From: Halobacteriovorax sp.
Lineage (GTDB): Bacteria > Bdellovibrionota > Bacteriovoracia > Bacteriovoracales > Bacteriovoracaceae
Direction of reading: 5' to 3'
Assembly (NCBI GenBank): GCA_002716825.1
Contig: PBCC01000002.1
Span: forward strand, 1-42,079
DNA length: 42,079 nucleotides
The number at the start of each line of letters is the position of its first letter. Within the stretch, counting starts at the first letter, position 1. Positions 17,184-25,554 of the stretch are shown here, piece after piece. Under the pieces are notes generated by a model. That model was not told the DNA's origin. It ran no database searches and saw only the letters and a program-made list of their open reading frames with translations. Position numbers and translations under genes: made by a program.

Positions 17184-17597
17184 ATGATCCAACTTCCGAA
17201 TAAATCGCATTTCAAAGCCGATGAAGTCTGTGGCTTCACAGGTGTTAAGCCTTATGTTCTTCGTTTTTGGGAAACTGAATTTGAAGAAATTTCTCCCGTC
17301 GTTTCTTCTTCCGGCCAAAAGCTTTATGAGCAACGTGACGTAGAAGCTATCCTCGCCATTAAAAAATTACTTTTCGATGACAAGCTTACAGTTGAACAAG
17401 CTCGTCATGAAATGACGATGCGTTTTTCTAAAAGTGACGAATCAGAAATTGAAACTGAAGAGACTCATGAAGCGGCCACTCAGATGCGCGGCTTTGATGG
17501 ATCTGAAGTAAAAAAACTTTCTGAAGCTAAGCAAAAGTTGGCTGAATTGGTTTCACTGACGCAAGCTGTGCAAGAGCGCCATCACTGGGCTCAATAA
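17184..17597 (+). CDS. MerR family transcriptional regulator
   Basis: A 137-residue protein from ATG 17184 with a GGGAGG ribosome site. Residues about 8-75 form a MerR-type winged helix-turn-helix: FKADEVCGFTGVKPYVLRFW, then the wing (SSGQKLYEQRDVEAI) and KKLLFDDKLTVEQARHEM. The rest is a linker with acidic residues and a short C-terminal helix (KKLSEAKQKLAELVSLTQAV) suited for dimerisation. No metal- or drug-binding domain is visible. It is co-transcribed with the ihfA-like gene. The last 45 bases overlap the 3' end of the convergent prenyl synthase gene, and a strong terminator for this operon lies further inside that gene. Confidence 0.88.
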   Translation: MIQLPNKSHFKADEVCGFTGVKPYVLRFWETEFEEISPVVSSSGQKLYEQRDVEAILAIKKLLFDDKLTVEQARHEMTMRFSKSDESEIETEETHEAATQMRGFDGSEVKKLSEAKQKLAELVSLTQAVQERHHWAQ

Positions 17598-18470
17598 GCC
17601 TTTATCTTTTAAATGACTTTCAATATGACCCTTGCCGCCTTCTAAGTGTGCAAGGGTTTTTTTGTAATAGAGCGAGAGTTCGTGTCGAACACTTTTGCCC
17701 GCTAATGAATCGATATTCGTAAGTAGCTTTACCGTCATCTCACAGCACTGACTCGATTGTTTTGCTAACCACGGGTTAACATCGGCCTCATGCTTGGAGA
17801 GTTGTTCATCAGTAAGTTCACCCAAATCATCGAGAAGCTGAAAAGATAGTCCAATAGCATGGCCTAAGCGCCACGCCTGCTTACAGGCTTTAGCATTGAC
17901 GTTTTTTGAAGCCAAGACGGTTCCACCAAACAGAGCAAGCTGAATCAAACGCGCCGTCTTAAGCTCGTGAGTAAGTAGAAGAGTATGGAAGTCGTTTTTC
18001 ATCTCTCCCGAGAGGTCGAGAGCTTGTCCCTGAATCAATCCTTTTGGACCGAGGGCATGAGCCGCCACCGAAGTGATCAAACGATTTTGCGGGTGATTTA
18101 CTCGGCTTAAAAGACGAAAAGAAGCGACGGCCAGACCATCACCGGCGAGAATGGCTTGCCACTGGCCAAATTCTTTATGAGTCGAGGGACGACCACGCCT
18201 CATGTCATCATCGTCCATGGCGGGAAGATCATCATGCACCAAGGTATACGCGTGATGAATTTCAAGTGCACTAGCAAAAGGCCAAATAGCGTGGGCCAAA
18301 GGAATATTATGAATATCGCCACCGGCATCCTCAAAAGCTGCAAGGGCCAGTTTCGGACGAAAGAGTTTTCCAGCAGGAATAACGGCGTAGCGATAGATCT
18401 CGGCAAATTGATGGGCCGGGATTGATTGCTCAAGGTAATGAATTAAGTTTTGTTCAAGCTCATTTTTCAT
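17553..18470 (-). CDS. ispA: Polyprenyl (farnesyl-type) diphosphate synthase
   Basis: A 305-residue enzyme that condenses isopentenyl diphosphate with allylic diphosphates, giving the C15 (or similar) precursor of quinones and undecaprenyl phosphate. The first aspartate-rich motif is DDLPAMD at residues 80-86, followed by DDDMRRGRPS, the short-chain FPP-synthase form. The second motif reads DDLGE at residues 214-218, where DDxxD is usual, so the last aspartate is replaced by glutamate. GxKxxRP is present as AGKLFRPK at residues 33-40. It is the last gene of the T2SS operon, overlapping gspN by ATGA. Its 3' end overlaps the convergent merR gene by 45 bases. Product chain length cannot be fixed from sequence. 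Confidence 0.88.
   Translation of the reverse strand: MKNELEQNLIHYLEQSIPAHQFAEIYRYAVIPAGKLFRPKLALAAFEDAGGDIHNIPLAHAIWPFASALEIHHAYTLVHDDLPAMDDDDMRRGRPSTHKEFGQWQAILAGDGLAVASFRLLSRVNHPQNRLITSVAAHALGPKGLIQGQALDLSGEMKNDFHTLLLTHELKTARLIQLALFGGTVLASKNVNAKACKQAWRLGHAIGLSFQLLDDLGELTDEQLSKHEADVNPWLAKQSSQCCEMTVKLLTNIDSLAGKSVRHELSLYYKKTLAHLEGGKGHIESHLKDKGLLSPVMALLHSLRQ
17628..17663 (+). terminator. Rho-independent terminator of the ihfA-merR operon, inside the convergent gene
   Basis: ACCCTTGC (17628-17635) pairs perfectly with GCAAGGGT (17650-17657) over 8 bp with a 14-base loop. A run of seven T residues ends at 17663. This is the best terminator in the window. It reads in the plus direction, 31 bases after the merR stop, and lies within codons of the prenyl synthase gene on the other strand (its KKTLAHLEGGKGH region). 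Confidence 0.85.
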
Positions 18471-19384
18471 AGGAAATTAGGGCGAGTTTGCCCTAGTGGA
18501 CCCTTGATTTCAAGCTTATAAAAGCCATCGATAGGCTGCTTGCCTTGGATGAAGATATTGATTAAAGGGATTGCATTGGTAAGTTCCTCTGAAAAGCGAA
18601 CTTCACCCGTAAGATCAGCATTTGAATAGAGCATATTGAAGCGATTGAGTGTGATATTGCCTTTAAAGTTTCCTGCCAGTGTCGAATTAGCTTCACCAAA
18701 AGAGAGTTTCTCCACAAATAATTTCGCGGCCGCGTCCATTTCGGCGAGCAGAACAAAGTTGCCAAGATCCATGGCCATAAGATCAAAGCCTTTAATATTA
18801 GTCGAACGAGTTTTAAAGCGCTTGGATTCAACTTTAAACTTAGCGGAGCTGATCTGGTTTTCGGCCATAGTGATAAGACCATCAACGCTTAGAGAGCTTG
18901 CGATAATATTCATGCCAGTCAGGGCGGCGAAAATATCTTCGCCGATTGTTGTGTCTGTGATGCGGACAACTTGTTCACCGATACCAACAGCGGGATAAGC
19001 CTCGAGTCGGCTATTTTCTGATTCAATTAAGACCTTAAAGCGCACGCCAATAGGCGAGAAGTTAGGGCCAGCAAAGCTTAAGGCCATATTATTCAGTGGC
19101 AGATCACTGCCAGGGCGTTGAAAACAATTGCCCGATATCACCGGTTTTTCAAAATCCAAGCCGGGGGCAAACCAGGTTAATGAGACTGACTCATAACTAA
19201 TGGGACAGGCGCGCTGAGAATTAATGGCTTTTTCAACTTGAGCGATAATTGTTTTTTCAAAAGGAAAAGTAAGCAAAAAGGTAATAAAAAATAGGGCGAT
19301 GACGGCTAACCAGCGCTTAAAACCTTTACCTGATTCTGGCACGTAGATCTCATTTAACAGGTGATTTTCAGGAATCTTTTTCAT
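18467..19384 (-). CDS. gspN: Type II secretion system protein GspN
   Basis: A 305-residue protein from ATG 19384; a GTG at 19390, directly after the gspM stop, would add two residues. One N-terminal membrane helix spans about residues 25-42 (RWLAVIALFFITFLLTFPF). A long beta-rich periplasmic domain follows, with low-similarity repeats typical of GspN/AsmA-like proteins (ENQISSAKFKVESKRFKTRS, SLSVDGLITM). The C-terminal end FYKLEIKGPLGQTRPNF resembles GspN. It sits after gspM as expected for this gene order and overlaps the next gene by four bases. GspN is optional in T2SS, and its exact role in the inner-membrane platform is unclear. Confidence 0.8.
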   Translation of the reverse strand: MKKIPENHLLNEIYVPESGKGFKRWLAVIALFFITFLLTFPFEKTIIAQVEKAINSQRACPISYESVSLTWFAPGLDFEKPVISGNCFQRPGSDLPLNNMALSFAGPNFSPIGVRFKVLIESENSRLEAYPAVGIGEQVVRITDTTIGEDIFAALTGMNIIASSLSVDGLITMAENQISSAKFKVESKRFKTRSTNIKGFDLMAMDLGNFVLLAEMDAAAKLFVEKLSFGEANSTLAGNFKGNITLNRFNMLYSNADLTGEVRFSEELTNAIPLINIFIQGKQPIDGFYKLEIKGPLGQTRPNFL

Positions 19385-19390
19385 CGCCAC

Positions 19391-20008
19391 TTACTTTTGC
19401 TGAGTTAAGAATGCCAAATTCAACTTACCCTTAAGAATACTTTGATCAATTCTGTTTTCGATAAGAAGACCGCTAATCTTGAGACGCTCACGCTCTTCAA
19501 GTTGCTTAACAAGCTCAGTAAACTGAGCCGTGGAAAGCTTGTCAAAACTTAGCTCGGCGTTGAACTCTTTAAGTTCACCCGCACTAGAGCCTTCGTTAAA
19601 GCTTCGTACGTTGACTGAGTTGCCTGGAATTCTTGCACGCGAGAGAATCTGAGTGATCTTCGTTTGAAGTTCAGATTGGGCAGCAATAGGAGTTAAGACG
19701 ATGAGCTCGCGTCCCTTTGAATCACTTTCAGAGCGACGATTGTTAAATTTTTCGATCTCGCTCAAGATTTGTCGTTTTTCTTCAATCGTTGATCTCATTG
19801 AACTATTCATGAGCCAAACTGAAAGAACAAGGATGATAGGGATGAAGAGAAGCAGATATGAAATACTAAGATTTATAATTTTTTGTTCTTGATCACCAAG
19901 CTTTGCAACCGTTTCTTGAAACTTTACAAAGGGAGTTTGAGATTTAAGCTGATCAACGCCTTTAAACAGGGCTTCATCAATTTGCTGAAATGGTGATTTC
20001 TTGCTCAT
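19391..20008 (-). CDS. gspM: Type II secretion system protein GspM
   Basis: A 205-residue bitopic inner-membrane protein. A cytoplasmic stretch of about 50 residues precedes one helix (INLSISYLLLFIPIILVLSVWL). A coiled segment with Arg/Glu residues follows, then a ferredoxin-like periplasmic domain (ILSRARIPGNSVNVRSF ... LSFDKLSTAQFTELVKQL) that fits GspM. GspM pairs with GspL to couple the ATPase to the pseudopilus assembly platform. The N-terminal cytoplasmic part is longer than in most GspM proteins. Primary identity is weak; the call rests on fold pattern and on its place between gspL and gspN. Confidence 0.8.
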   Translation of the reverse strand: MSKKSPFQQIDEALFKGVDQLKSQTPFVKFQETVAKLGDQEQKIINLSISYLLLFIPIILVLSVWLMNSSMRSTIEEKRQILSEIEKFNNRRSESDSKGRELIVLTPIAAQSELQTKITQILSRARIPGNSVNVRSFNEGSSAGELKEFNAELSFDKLSTAQFTELVKQLEERERLKISGLLIENRIDQSILKGKLNLAFLTQQK

Positions 20009-20019
20009 GTTTGGTCCGC

Positions 20020-21600
20020 TTAAAAATTAAAAGTAATGGTGACTTCGTTATCACTTTTGCCTGGGCCGGCTTGGAAATTATCTAGCCCAGCACTAGAGAG
20101 TGCTTCTTGTGCTTTAGTTAGAGCAACTTGATCCTCTGAAGTTAAAACGATTCTGGCATTGCCATCTTCAGCTTCAAAAAAGGCAACTTTAGTTTTTCCA
20201 TGGCTGGCAAGTGCATTAGAAACTTCAACTAATGGAGCCAAGCCTCTGCGCTTTGTAGCGGCTTGAACCAGTTTAACTTCTTGGGTGACGCCGATTGTTT
20301 TTTTCTTAACTGCAGCAAGAACTCTTTGTGGTTGTGAAGGGTAGTAGCGGCGCTCAGTAATAGGCAGGCCAAGACTTGGAATCTTCAGTGAACGAATTAC
20401 TTCGGCGTCCACTATCTTAGATTCTTGTTCTAAGAAGACAAATCTCTCTACGAGCATAAAGCTAACTAGCAATAAGCATAAGGCAGCGACGCGAACGCTT
20501 AAAAAGCTAAGTGAATACAATGGCAACTGACCAGCAAGAGAATTAGCGTAAGCACCACTTAAAAAGTTTGGCACTGGCTCTTTATCAATTTGTGAAGCGC
20601 ACATCATGCCAAGATTGCACATAGATAGGGCAGACTCTTCAATCGCATCATCTTGAACATGTTGCCACTTAGAGAGATCCAGAAGTTCAACCTTGATGCC
20701 AACGGCCTGAGATAAGAAATTGGCGATATTATTTGTGCGAGCTGTGCCACCGCAAATGAAAATCGAATCAATTGATTGACCGTACTTCACTCTAAAGCCA
20801 AGTTCCCAGCGACGAATTTCTGCCACTAAAGGCCACATGGTTTGCTTCATAAGATTGGCAAACTCTCGCTGCTCGGCCGAGACCTCTTGGTACTGGGCTT
20901 CGGTCAAGAAGAATGCATTGGCCTGTTTATAAGCAACAGCTTCACTGAGTGGAATGGCATAAGTTTTAGAGATGACATCGTCGATGATTCGACCGGCCGT
21001 ATGGGAGATATGATTGGCCACCACTTCGCCGCCGCTTATAAAGTAGGCTTTCGTCGTCGTATGCCCAATATCAATAATGGCATAGGGCTGAACCGAAGCT
21101 TGGAGCTTGGCAAAAGTATCAATGAAATTAAGTTCACTTGAAAGTGTTGTTGGCAGAACTTCGAGTTTTTCAAGTTTCTCATGAAAGCTTTCAAACTCAG
21201 CGTTCTTTGAAATCGTCACGAGAGCATCAAAACCATCTGTGCGCTTTCTTAAGGCCAGAGTGTGTTGCGCTTGAGAGATTGGAAACGGAAGGTTCTCATC
21301 GAGCTGAAATGGAACCATCATTTCTGCTTTTTTTCTGTTGGCGATAGGAAGCTTTAAATAACGTGAGGTCACCATATGGGGCGGCAATTGCATAAGTACT
21401 TTGCCGTCATGACCATTTTCTAAATATGTCTTAACAATGGAGAGTTGAACGTCTTGAATAGAAGCCTCTGGCCCGAACTGACTCAAGACTTTTTGCAGAG
21501 GAATTTCACGATGGGCGAGCACAGAAAAATTCTTTTTGCCCACCTCACATTCGAGAAACTTTACGGAATAGGTTCCAATATCAATAGATAAAACGCTCAT
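20020..21600 (-). CDS. gspL: Type II secretion system protein GspL with a PilM-like actin-fold domain
   Basis: A 526-residue protein. Residues 1-340 are an actin-like ATPase fold of the PilM type: VLSIDIGTYSVKFLE at the start, YAIIDIGHTTTKAYF around residue 175, and IFICGGTARTNNIANFLSQ around residue 280. These correspond to the nucleotide-binding phosphate loops, which classical GspL proteins have largely lost. One membrane helix lies near residues 365-385 (VRVAALCLLLVSFMLVERF), followed by a periplasmic ferredoxin-like domain. GspL links the GspE ATPase to the inner-membrane platform. The gene lies between gspK (50-base gap) and gspM. Being longer and more PilM-like than the enterobacterial form, it may bind nucleotide. 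Confidence 0.87.
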   Translation of the reverse strand: MSVLSIDIGTYSVKFLECEVGKKNFSVLAHREIPLQKVLSQFGPEASIQDVQLSIVKTYLENGHDGKVLMQLPPHMVTSRYLKLPIANRKKAEMMVPFQLDENLPFPISQAQHTLALRKRTDGFDALVTISKNAEFESFHEKLEKLEVLPTTLSSELNFIDTFAKLQASVQPYAIIDIGHTTTKAYFISGGEVVANHISHTAGRIIDDVISKTYAIPLSEAVAYKQANAFFLTEAQYQEVSAEQREFANLMKQTMWPLVAEIRRWELGFRVKYGQSIDSIFICGGTARTNNIANFLSQAVGIKVELLDLSKWQHVQDDAIEESALSMCNLGMMCASQIDKEPVPNFLSGAYANSLAGQLPLYSLSFLSVRVAALCLLLVSFMLVERFVFLEQESKIVDAEVIRSLKIPSLGLPITERRYYPSQPQRVLAAVKKKTIGVTQEVKLVQAATKRRGLAPLVEVSNALASHGKTKVAFFEAEDGNARIVLTSEDQVALTKAQEALSSAGLDNFQAGPGKSDNEVTITFNF

Positions 21601-21650
21601 AGTTAAATCATACGGGAAAAGTAGAATAAGTGAAAGAATTCTATAACTGA

Positions 21651-22955
21651 CTAAGACGGGCGGATTTCAATTACTCTCGGTTCCAATAATTGCATAGGGG
21701 CAGGTGTTGGGGTCGGCGTTGGTGTTGCTTGTGGTGGTGGAGCTTCTTCGCCTTCTCCAGGCTCAGGAGTAGGTGTTGGCTTAGGCTTTGTTGGCTCGGG
21801 CGCGGTTGGAAGATCAATGAATGCCGTGATCTCAAATTCGGAGCGATTAAAAACACCCTTAGAGATCACCTTAAATAATTTTCCTGCCACACCTAGCTTA
21901 ATACCAATATCGGCAAACTCTTTAATTCTCGCTTCGTAATCAGACTCACCGGCCACGGCCAAACGGGAGACGACCAGATTCTTAAATTCATCAACACTTT
22001 TAAATGGGTGAGGTTCATCGCCAAGTTCAGCATTGCCATCGCGCCATTTAAAAAATTCTTCGATTTGTTCTGGCGTAATCTCTGGAAATAGTAATAGCAA
22101 CTGATCTTTGGTCATTTCATTAAGAGGGATGATGGTGACTTCGTGAACGGTCAGGCGGTTTTTAACCAAATCAACAATGGCATCATTCCAGCCGAGTAAG
22201 GCATAGAGCTCATCAATAGAAGTAAAAGGCGCATGCTTGGGCGTCACGCTTTTATCACTATACATGGCGGCGATATTTCCAACGACCGGATCATCCAAGG
22301 TCTCGGGTCGATTGACGACGTACTTGAGTTCGCCAACCAGAAGTTCGGGATCAGCGTCACCGTAGAGAAGATCAAAGTTCTCATTACTTTCACGCTCGTT
22401 TTGAAGTTCCTTTTCGAACATATCAATAAATTTCTTTTCAATAATCGCGTAGGGAGGCTTATCTTCTTCCGATTGTTGTTGCCCCTGCCTTTGCTGATCA
22501 TCAGGATCAATATCCGGCATGACTAAATTGTTGGGATTAAGAAATCCACTCACGGCCTGGATCGAAACGCTAACTTGGCCTTGTAATAAATTATCATCCA
22601 TAAACTTGGTCAGAGCTTCTTTTTGTATGCTTGAGGCATTGCCCGGAACGGGGAGTGGGAACATGAACGGCTGAGTCACAACATTTTCAAGTAGGGACGG
22701 ACGTAACACATCTTTAAGTGATGGAGTCGTTTCAAGCGTATTGATGGCCTGGCGATAGAGACGTAGCTTTGCTAGAGCAAAAGACATTCCGGCCTCAGCA
22801 TTAAGTCTGGCCTGTTCTCGCTCTTGGAAATTATAAACTTTAATCTTGTTGAGCTTGGTTTCAAAGGTGAAGTCGGCCAAGAGGAAGGTCAAAATTGCAA
22901 TGGTACTAATGACCATGAGAATGGCAACGCCGCGCTGGTTATTATGGATGTTCAT
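21651..22955 (-). CDS. gspK: Type II secretion minor pseudopilin GspK
   Basis: A 434-residue large minor pseudopilin that sits at the pseudopilus tip with GspI and GspJ. The leader is short (MNIHNNQRG), and cleavage before VAILMVISTIAIL leaves no Glu5, as usual for GspK. The long helix continues with EREQARLNAEAGMSFALAKL. The large alpha domain includes helix-hairpin-helix-like parts (IVDLVKNRLTVHEV, SVDEFKNLVVSRLAV). The C-terminal 50 residues are a proline/threonine-rich tail with repeated PTPTP units, not typical of the family. The start overlaps the gspJ stop by four bases (ATGA). Confidence 0.9.
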   Translation of the reverse strand: MNIHNNQRGVAILMVISTIAILTFLLADFTFETKLNKIKVYNFQEREQARLNAEAGMSFALAKLRLYRQAINTLETTPSLKDVLRPSLLENVVTQPFMFPLPVPGNASSIQKEALTKFMDDNLLQGQVSVSIQAVSGFLNPNNLVMPDIDPDDQQRQGQQQSEEDKPPYAIIEKKFIDMFEKELQNERESNENFDLLYGDADPELLVGELKYVVNRPETLDDPVVGNIAAMYSDKSVTPKHAPFTSIDELYALLGWNDAIVDLVKNRLTVHEVTIIPLNEMTKDQLLLLFPEITPEQIEEFFKWRDGNAELGDEPHPFKSVDEFKNLVVSRLAVAGESDYEARIKEFADIGIKLGVAGKLFKVISKGVFNRSEFEITAFIDLPTAPEPTKPKPTPTPEPGEGEEAPPPQATPTPTPTPAPMQLLEPRVIEIRPS

Positions 22956-23854
22956 AGATCATCACCTGCGTTGTCGCCACCATCGCCGCAGGGACCAGAA
23001 CCACCAGCAATTCCGCCGCCAGTTCCGCCACCTTGACTCTTTCTAAAGATCTCTTTTTCTTCTTCGTCTTTTTTGGTGTCAAAGCTAGGCCATAGCGGGC
23101 GCATGACCCTTTCATAGACTTGTTCAATGCCGTCAGTATCCAGCCAGGTGACTTTTACTTTGAGAACGCGAAGAAGATCCGGTTCGCCACTATCTCTTAA
23201 ACGATCGACAAATTTTTCTGATTTTTGATCCCAAAAAAAGAACTCCAGCGACTTCACACCGCGAAGTAAGACTTGTGATGCAGTATCATCGAAATTGAAT
23301 TGTTCTTCCCACAGATCTGAGTTTTGAAAAGTGCGAACCCATTCGAATTCACCGGAGGCGTCGTTATCTTCACTGCTTACAACTTTGTCAGTTTTCTTTA
23401 GCGAATGTTTGACCCAAGCGTAGCGTGATTGCTTGGAGTCTTGCAGTTTTCGTCGATTGGATGCAGTAAAAAAAATGATTTCCGATTTTTCCTCAGAAAT
23501 AACAGCGGGAGCGGCACGTTTTGTGACGGTTTCAAATGGAAAACGCTCAGTCGCTTTGAATTTAGAGGGCTTAAACTCAATTTGCTGGGCTTGGGCGCGA
23601 GCTCGCTCGGCGGTGGCGTTGTATTTGGCGTGGGCATAAAGAGGTGACCAGGCTTGGGCCACATCGGACTGTAATCGCTCAAGCGCGCGAAGAGCTTGCA
23701 CAAAAGATTTGTCCTCAGTTAAGACGCGATCCTTTGTTTCAACACTATTGGTAACGATGGTGTAAATCCCCACCATAAGAAAAGCTAAAATAGTGATAGC
23801 GATCAAAACTTCGATCAGAGTAAAGCCATCCTGTGAGTTGGTGTACTTTTTCAT
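22952..23854 (-). CDS. gspJ: Type II secretion minor pseudopilin GspJ
   Basis: A 300-residue pseudopilin. The leader MKKYTNSQDG is cut before FTLIEVLIAITILAFLMVG, with Glu5 present. The globular part has the GspJ pattern ALRALERLQSDVAQAW and a later KSLEFFFWDQKSEKFVDRL, close to the usual FRFLD/W element. The start ATG overlaps the gspI stop (TAATG). The last 30 residues are glycine- and aspartate-rich (GGGTGGGIAGGSGPCGDGG) and contain one cysteine, an unusual low-complexity end. Family members are usually about 200-240 residues, so this one carries internal or C-terminal additions. Confidence 0.9.
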   Translation of the reverse strand: MKKYTNSQDGFTLIEVLIAITILAFLMVGIYTIVTNSVETKDRVLTEDKSFVQALRALERLQSDVAQAWSPLYAHAKYNATAERARAQAQQIEFKPSKFKATERFPFETVTKRAAPAVISEEKSEIIFFTASNRRKLQDSKQSRYAWVKHSLKKTDKVVSSEDNDASGEFEWVRTFQNSDLWEEQFNFDDTASQVLLRGVKSLEFFFWDQKSEKFVDRLRDSGEPDLLRVLKVKVTWLDTDGIEQVYERVMRPLWPSFDTKKDEEEKEIFRKSQGGGTGGGIAGGSGPCGDGGDNAGDDL

Positions 23855-24342
23855 TAGTACTGAAACCTCACTGTGGCCTTATCATTTTGTATCCAAGTCG
23901 ACAGGGCCGAGAATTGACCGGTTGTCTTATTCTTTACTGTAACGCGAACTTGCCACAGCATCTTTTCCATATTGTCTTTGATTCGGGTATATATTCGTTT
24001 TTGCATTTCCTGCTCGGCCGGAACTTCTTCTTGTCCAGTGGCGGCGTTGTATTCTGGGATTTCAAATTTCTTAAACTCAACACTCCACTCGTAGTTTTCA
24101 TAATCCTCAAATGTTTTGGTGTCGACATTAGAGGTGAGTGTTTCACTAAACTCAGGAGGGTTAATCTTAATTTCGGAGAGTTTATTATTGGCCAAAGTAA
24201 AGAGGACTTGTTCTTCTCGCATAGCGGTTGAATCGAGTAGATTGCCGCCTTGGCCAGAAACGAAGGCCGTAATAAAAACGCCAAAAATCGCCAGGGCGAT
24301 CATGACTTCAATAAGAGTGAATCCGCGTTGATTATCTTTCAT
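23854..24342 (-). CDS. gspI: Type II secretion minor pseudopilin GspI
   Basis: A 162-residue pseudopilin. I chose ATG 24342 because AAGG lies about 9 bases upstream and the leader then is the normal short MKDNQRG, cut before FTLIEVMIALAIFGVFITA. A longer start would put eight non-leader residues in front. The helix is followed by LFTLANNKLSEIKI, the usual GspI element (ANNKL). The C-terminal beta sheet includes MLWQVRVTV and STWI. The gene overlaps gspH by 11 bases and gspJ by one base, consistent with translational coupling. Confidence 0.88.
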   Translation of the reverse strand: MKDNQRGFTLIEVMIALAIFGVFITAFVSGQGGNLLDSTAMREEQVLFTLANNKLSEIKINPPEFSETLTSNVDTKTFEDYENYEWSVEFKKFEIPEYNAATGQEEVPAEQEMQKRIYTRIKDNMEKMLWQVRVTVKNKTTGQFSALSTWIQNDKATVRFQY

Positions 24343-25006
24343 CACGCCAAGCCTTGAAAAGATCATTCGCCTTTTCTAGTTTTTGGGCAAAACTCTGATC
24401 GTCTTCGAGTTTGTGATAAGTGATATCGATCTGATCGGTGAAGGCTTCACTGGTGAGCGTTGCGATTTCTTGTTCGGTTGCCAAGGCAATGAAAGCTGCA
24501 TCTCGCTCGCCAGTAGGGTAAATATAAATCGAGACATTACCTTCGGCCAAAAAAGTCCCTGTGACTTTTGTGCCAATACCGATGATGCGAATAGGGTCTT
24601 CGACTTTAAATGGGGCATCGGCCAGTTCTTTAACTCTGGTGAAGCCTTTGTCGACATCTTTGACCGCTTTAAGTCTGGCCTCTTGCTCAGATAAAGATTC
24701 GACAGTGTCGATTTTGACTAGGGCGGTAGGAATAACGAAGTCGGCATCAGGACCGTACTCGACGGCGAACTCTTGGACTTCATTGTCGAGTTTGAAATTA
24801 ACTCTGGTGATAACATTTCTAAGGGCCGCTTCATCGACGCTTTGTCTTAGGCTTCGTTCTATTAAAGAGGTGATTTCTTCGAGTTTACTGCGTGAGGAAA
24901 ACCCGTCGCCGACGACGACGGTTAAAACAAGTGCCATTAACGCTAAGGCAACGAGGATTTCAATTAAGCTGAATCCTCGCTGTGAATTAAGAATTCTTTT
25001 GATCAG
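24332..25006 (-). CDS. gspH: Type II secretion minor pseudopilin GspH with a probable non-AUG start
   Basis: The conserved pseudopilin start, SQRG followed by FSLIEILVALALM, lies in frame upstream of the first ATG (24937), so that ATG is inside the membrane helix. Between the upstream stop codon and the cleavage site there is no ATG, GTG or TTG. The only near-start codons are ATT 25009, CTG 25006 and ATC 25003. AGGGAG lies 7 bases before the CTG, which makes CTG the best start and gives a 224-residue protein with leader MIKRILNSQRG. The start overlaps the gspG stop by four bases. The C-terminal globular domain includes SIYIYPTGERDAAFIAL, similar to the late GspH strand. Confidence 0.82.
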   Translation of the reverse strand: MIKRILNSQRGFSLIEILVALALMALVLTVVVGDGFSSRSKLEEITSLIERSLRQSVDEAALRNVITRVNFKLDNEVQEFAVEYGPDADFVIPTALVKIDTVESLSEQEARLKAVKDVDKGFTRVKELADAPFKVEDPIRIIGIGTKVTGTFLAEGNVSIYIYPTGERDAAFIALATEQEIATLTSEAFTDQIDITYHKLEDDQSFAQKLEKANDLFKAWRDER

Positions 25007-25518
25007 AATTCGGCTCCCTCAGAGGAATCACCCTGTTGCTCTGATCCTGCTGGTGGACGAAACCAAATATCTTTATCTTCGTCTTCTCCGCCTTCCATAA
25101 GGTCAGCGCCGTAAGAGACGATATTAAACTTACTGCCTTCATTCACGTAACCGTAATAATTATTCCATGGATCTTGTGGAACCATGCCGCTACCGCCAAT
25201 GAACCCATCTGGTGGATAGTTCTTACACTCACGACCGCCGGTTGGCTTAGTCACGAGGGCTTCAAGTCCTTGCTCGGTTTCTGGATACGTTCCACATTTG
25301 CGACGAAACTCCTGCAGGCGCTCTGCAAACTGATTCATCTGAATTTTTGCTGCTTGAACTTTACCTTCATGCAGTTGCTCGAAGATTTTCCCTGCTACGA
25401 ATGTGCCGGCGATACCAAGTAAGGTGAGGGCAACAAGAATTTCAACCAAAGAAAAGCCGCGCTGAGAGCGAACTAGATTGCGAAAGGTTGAATTATTTTG
25501 TGAACGTTGAGGCAACAT
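25003..25518 (-). CDS. gspG: Type II secretion major pseudopilin GspG
   Basis: A 171-residue major pseudopilin whose polymer pushes substrates through the secretin. The leader of 21 residues (ending LVRSQRG) is longer than usual. The mature part starts FSLVEILVALTLLGI with Glu5. The classical GspG motif RKCGTYPETEQGLEALV is followed by GMVPQDPWNNYYGY. A calcium-binding-like loop near the end reads SYGADLMEGGEDEDKDIWF. About 17 extra polar residues follow. The gene lies between gspF and gspH, as in standard T2SS operons. Confidence 0.94.
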   Translation of the reverse strand: MLPQRSQNNSTFRNLVRSQRGFSLVEILVALTLLGIAGTFVAGKIFEQLHEGKVQAAKIQMNQFAERLQEFRRKCGTYPETEQGLEALVTKPTGGRECKNYPPDGFIGGSGMVPQDPWNNYYGYVNEGSKFNIVSYGADLMEGGEDEDKDIWFRPPAGSEQQGDSSEGAEF

Positions 25519-25554
25519 GAGATCTCCTTAAACTATTTAAATCAAAAATTGAGT

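Noticed and set aside
21690-21800. Short GT-rich repeats that could suggest a repeat array
   Set aside because: They are the codons of the proline/threonine-rich tail of GspK and have no regular spacer structure, so this is not a CRISPR array.
24561-25100. A 179-codon ORF on the plus strand opposite gspH/gspG
   Set aside because: It is antisense to clear pseudopilin genes, has Ser/Arg/Leu-rich composition typical of shadow frames, and has no ribosome site.
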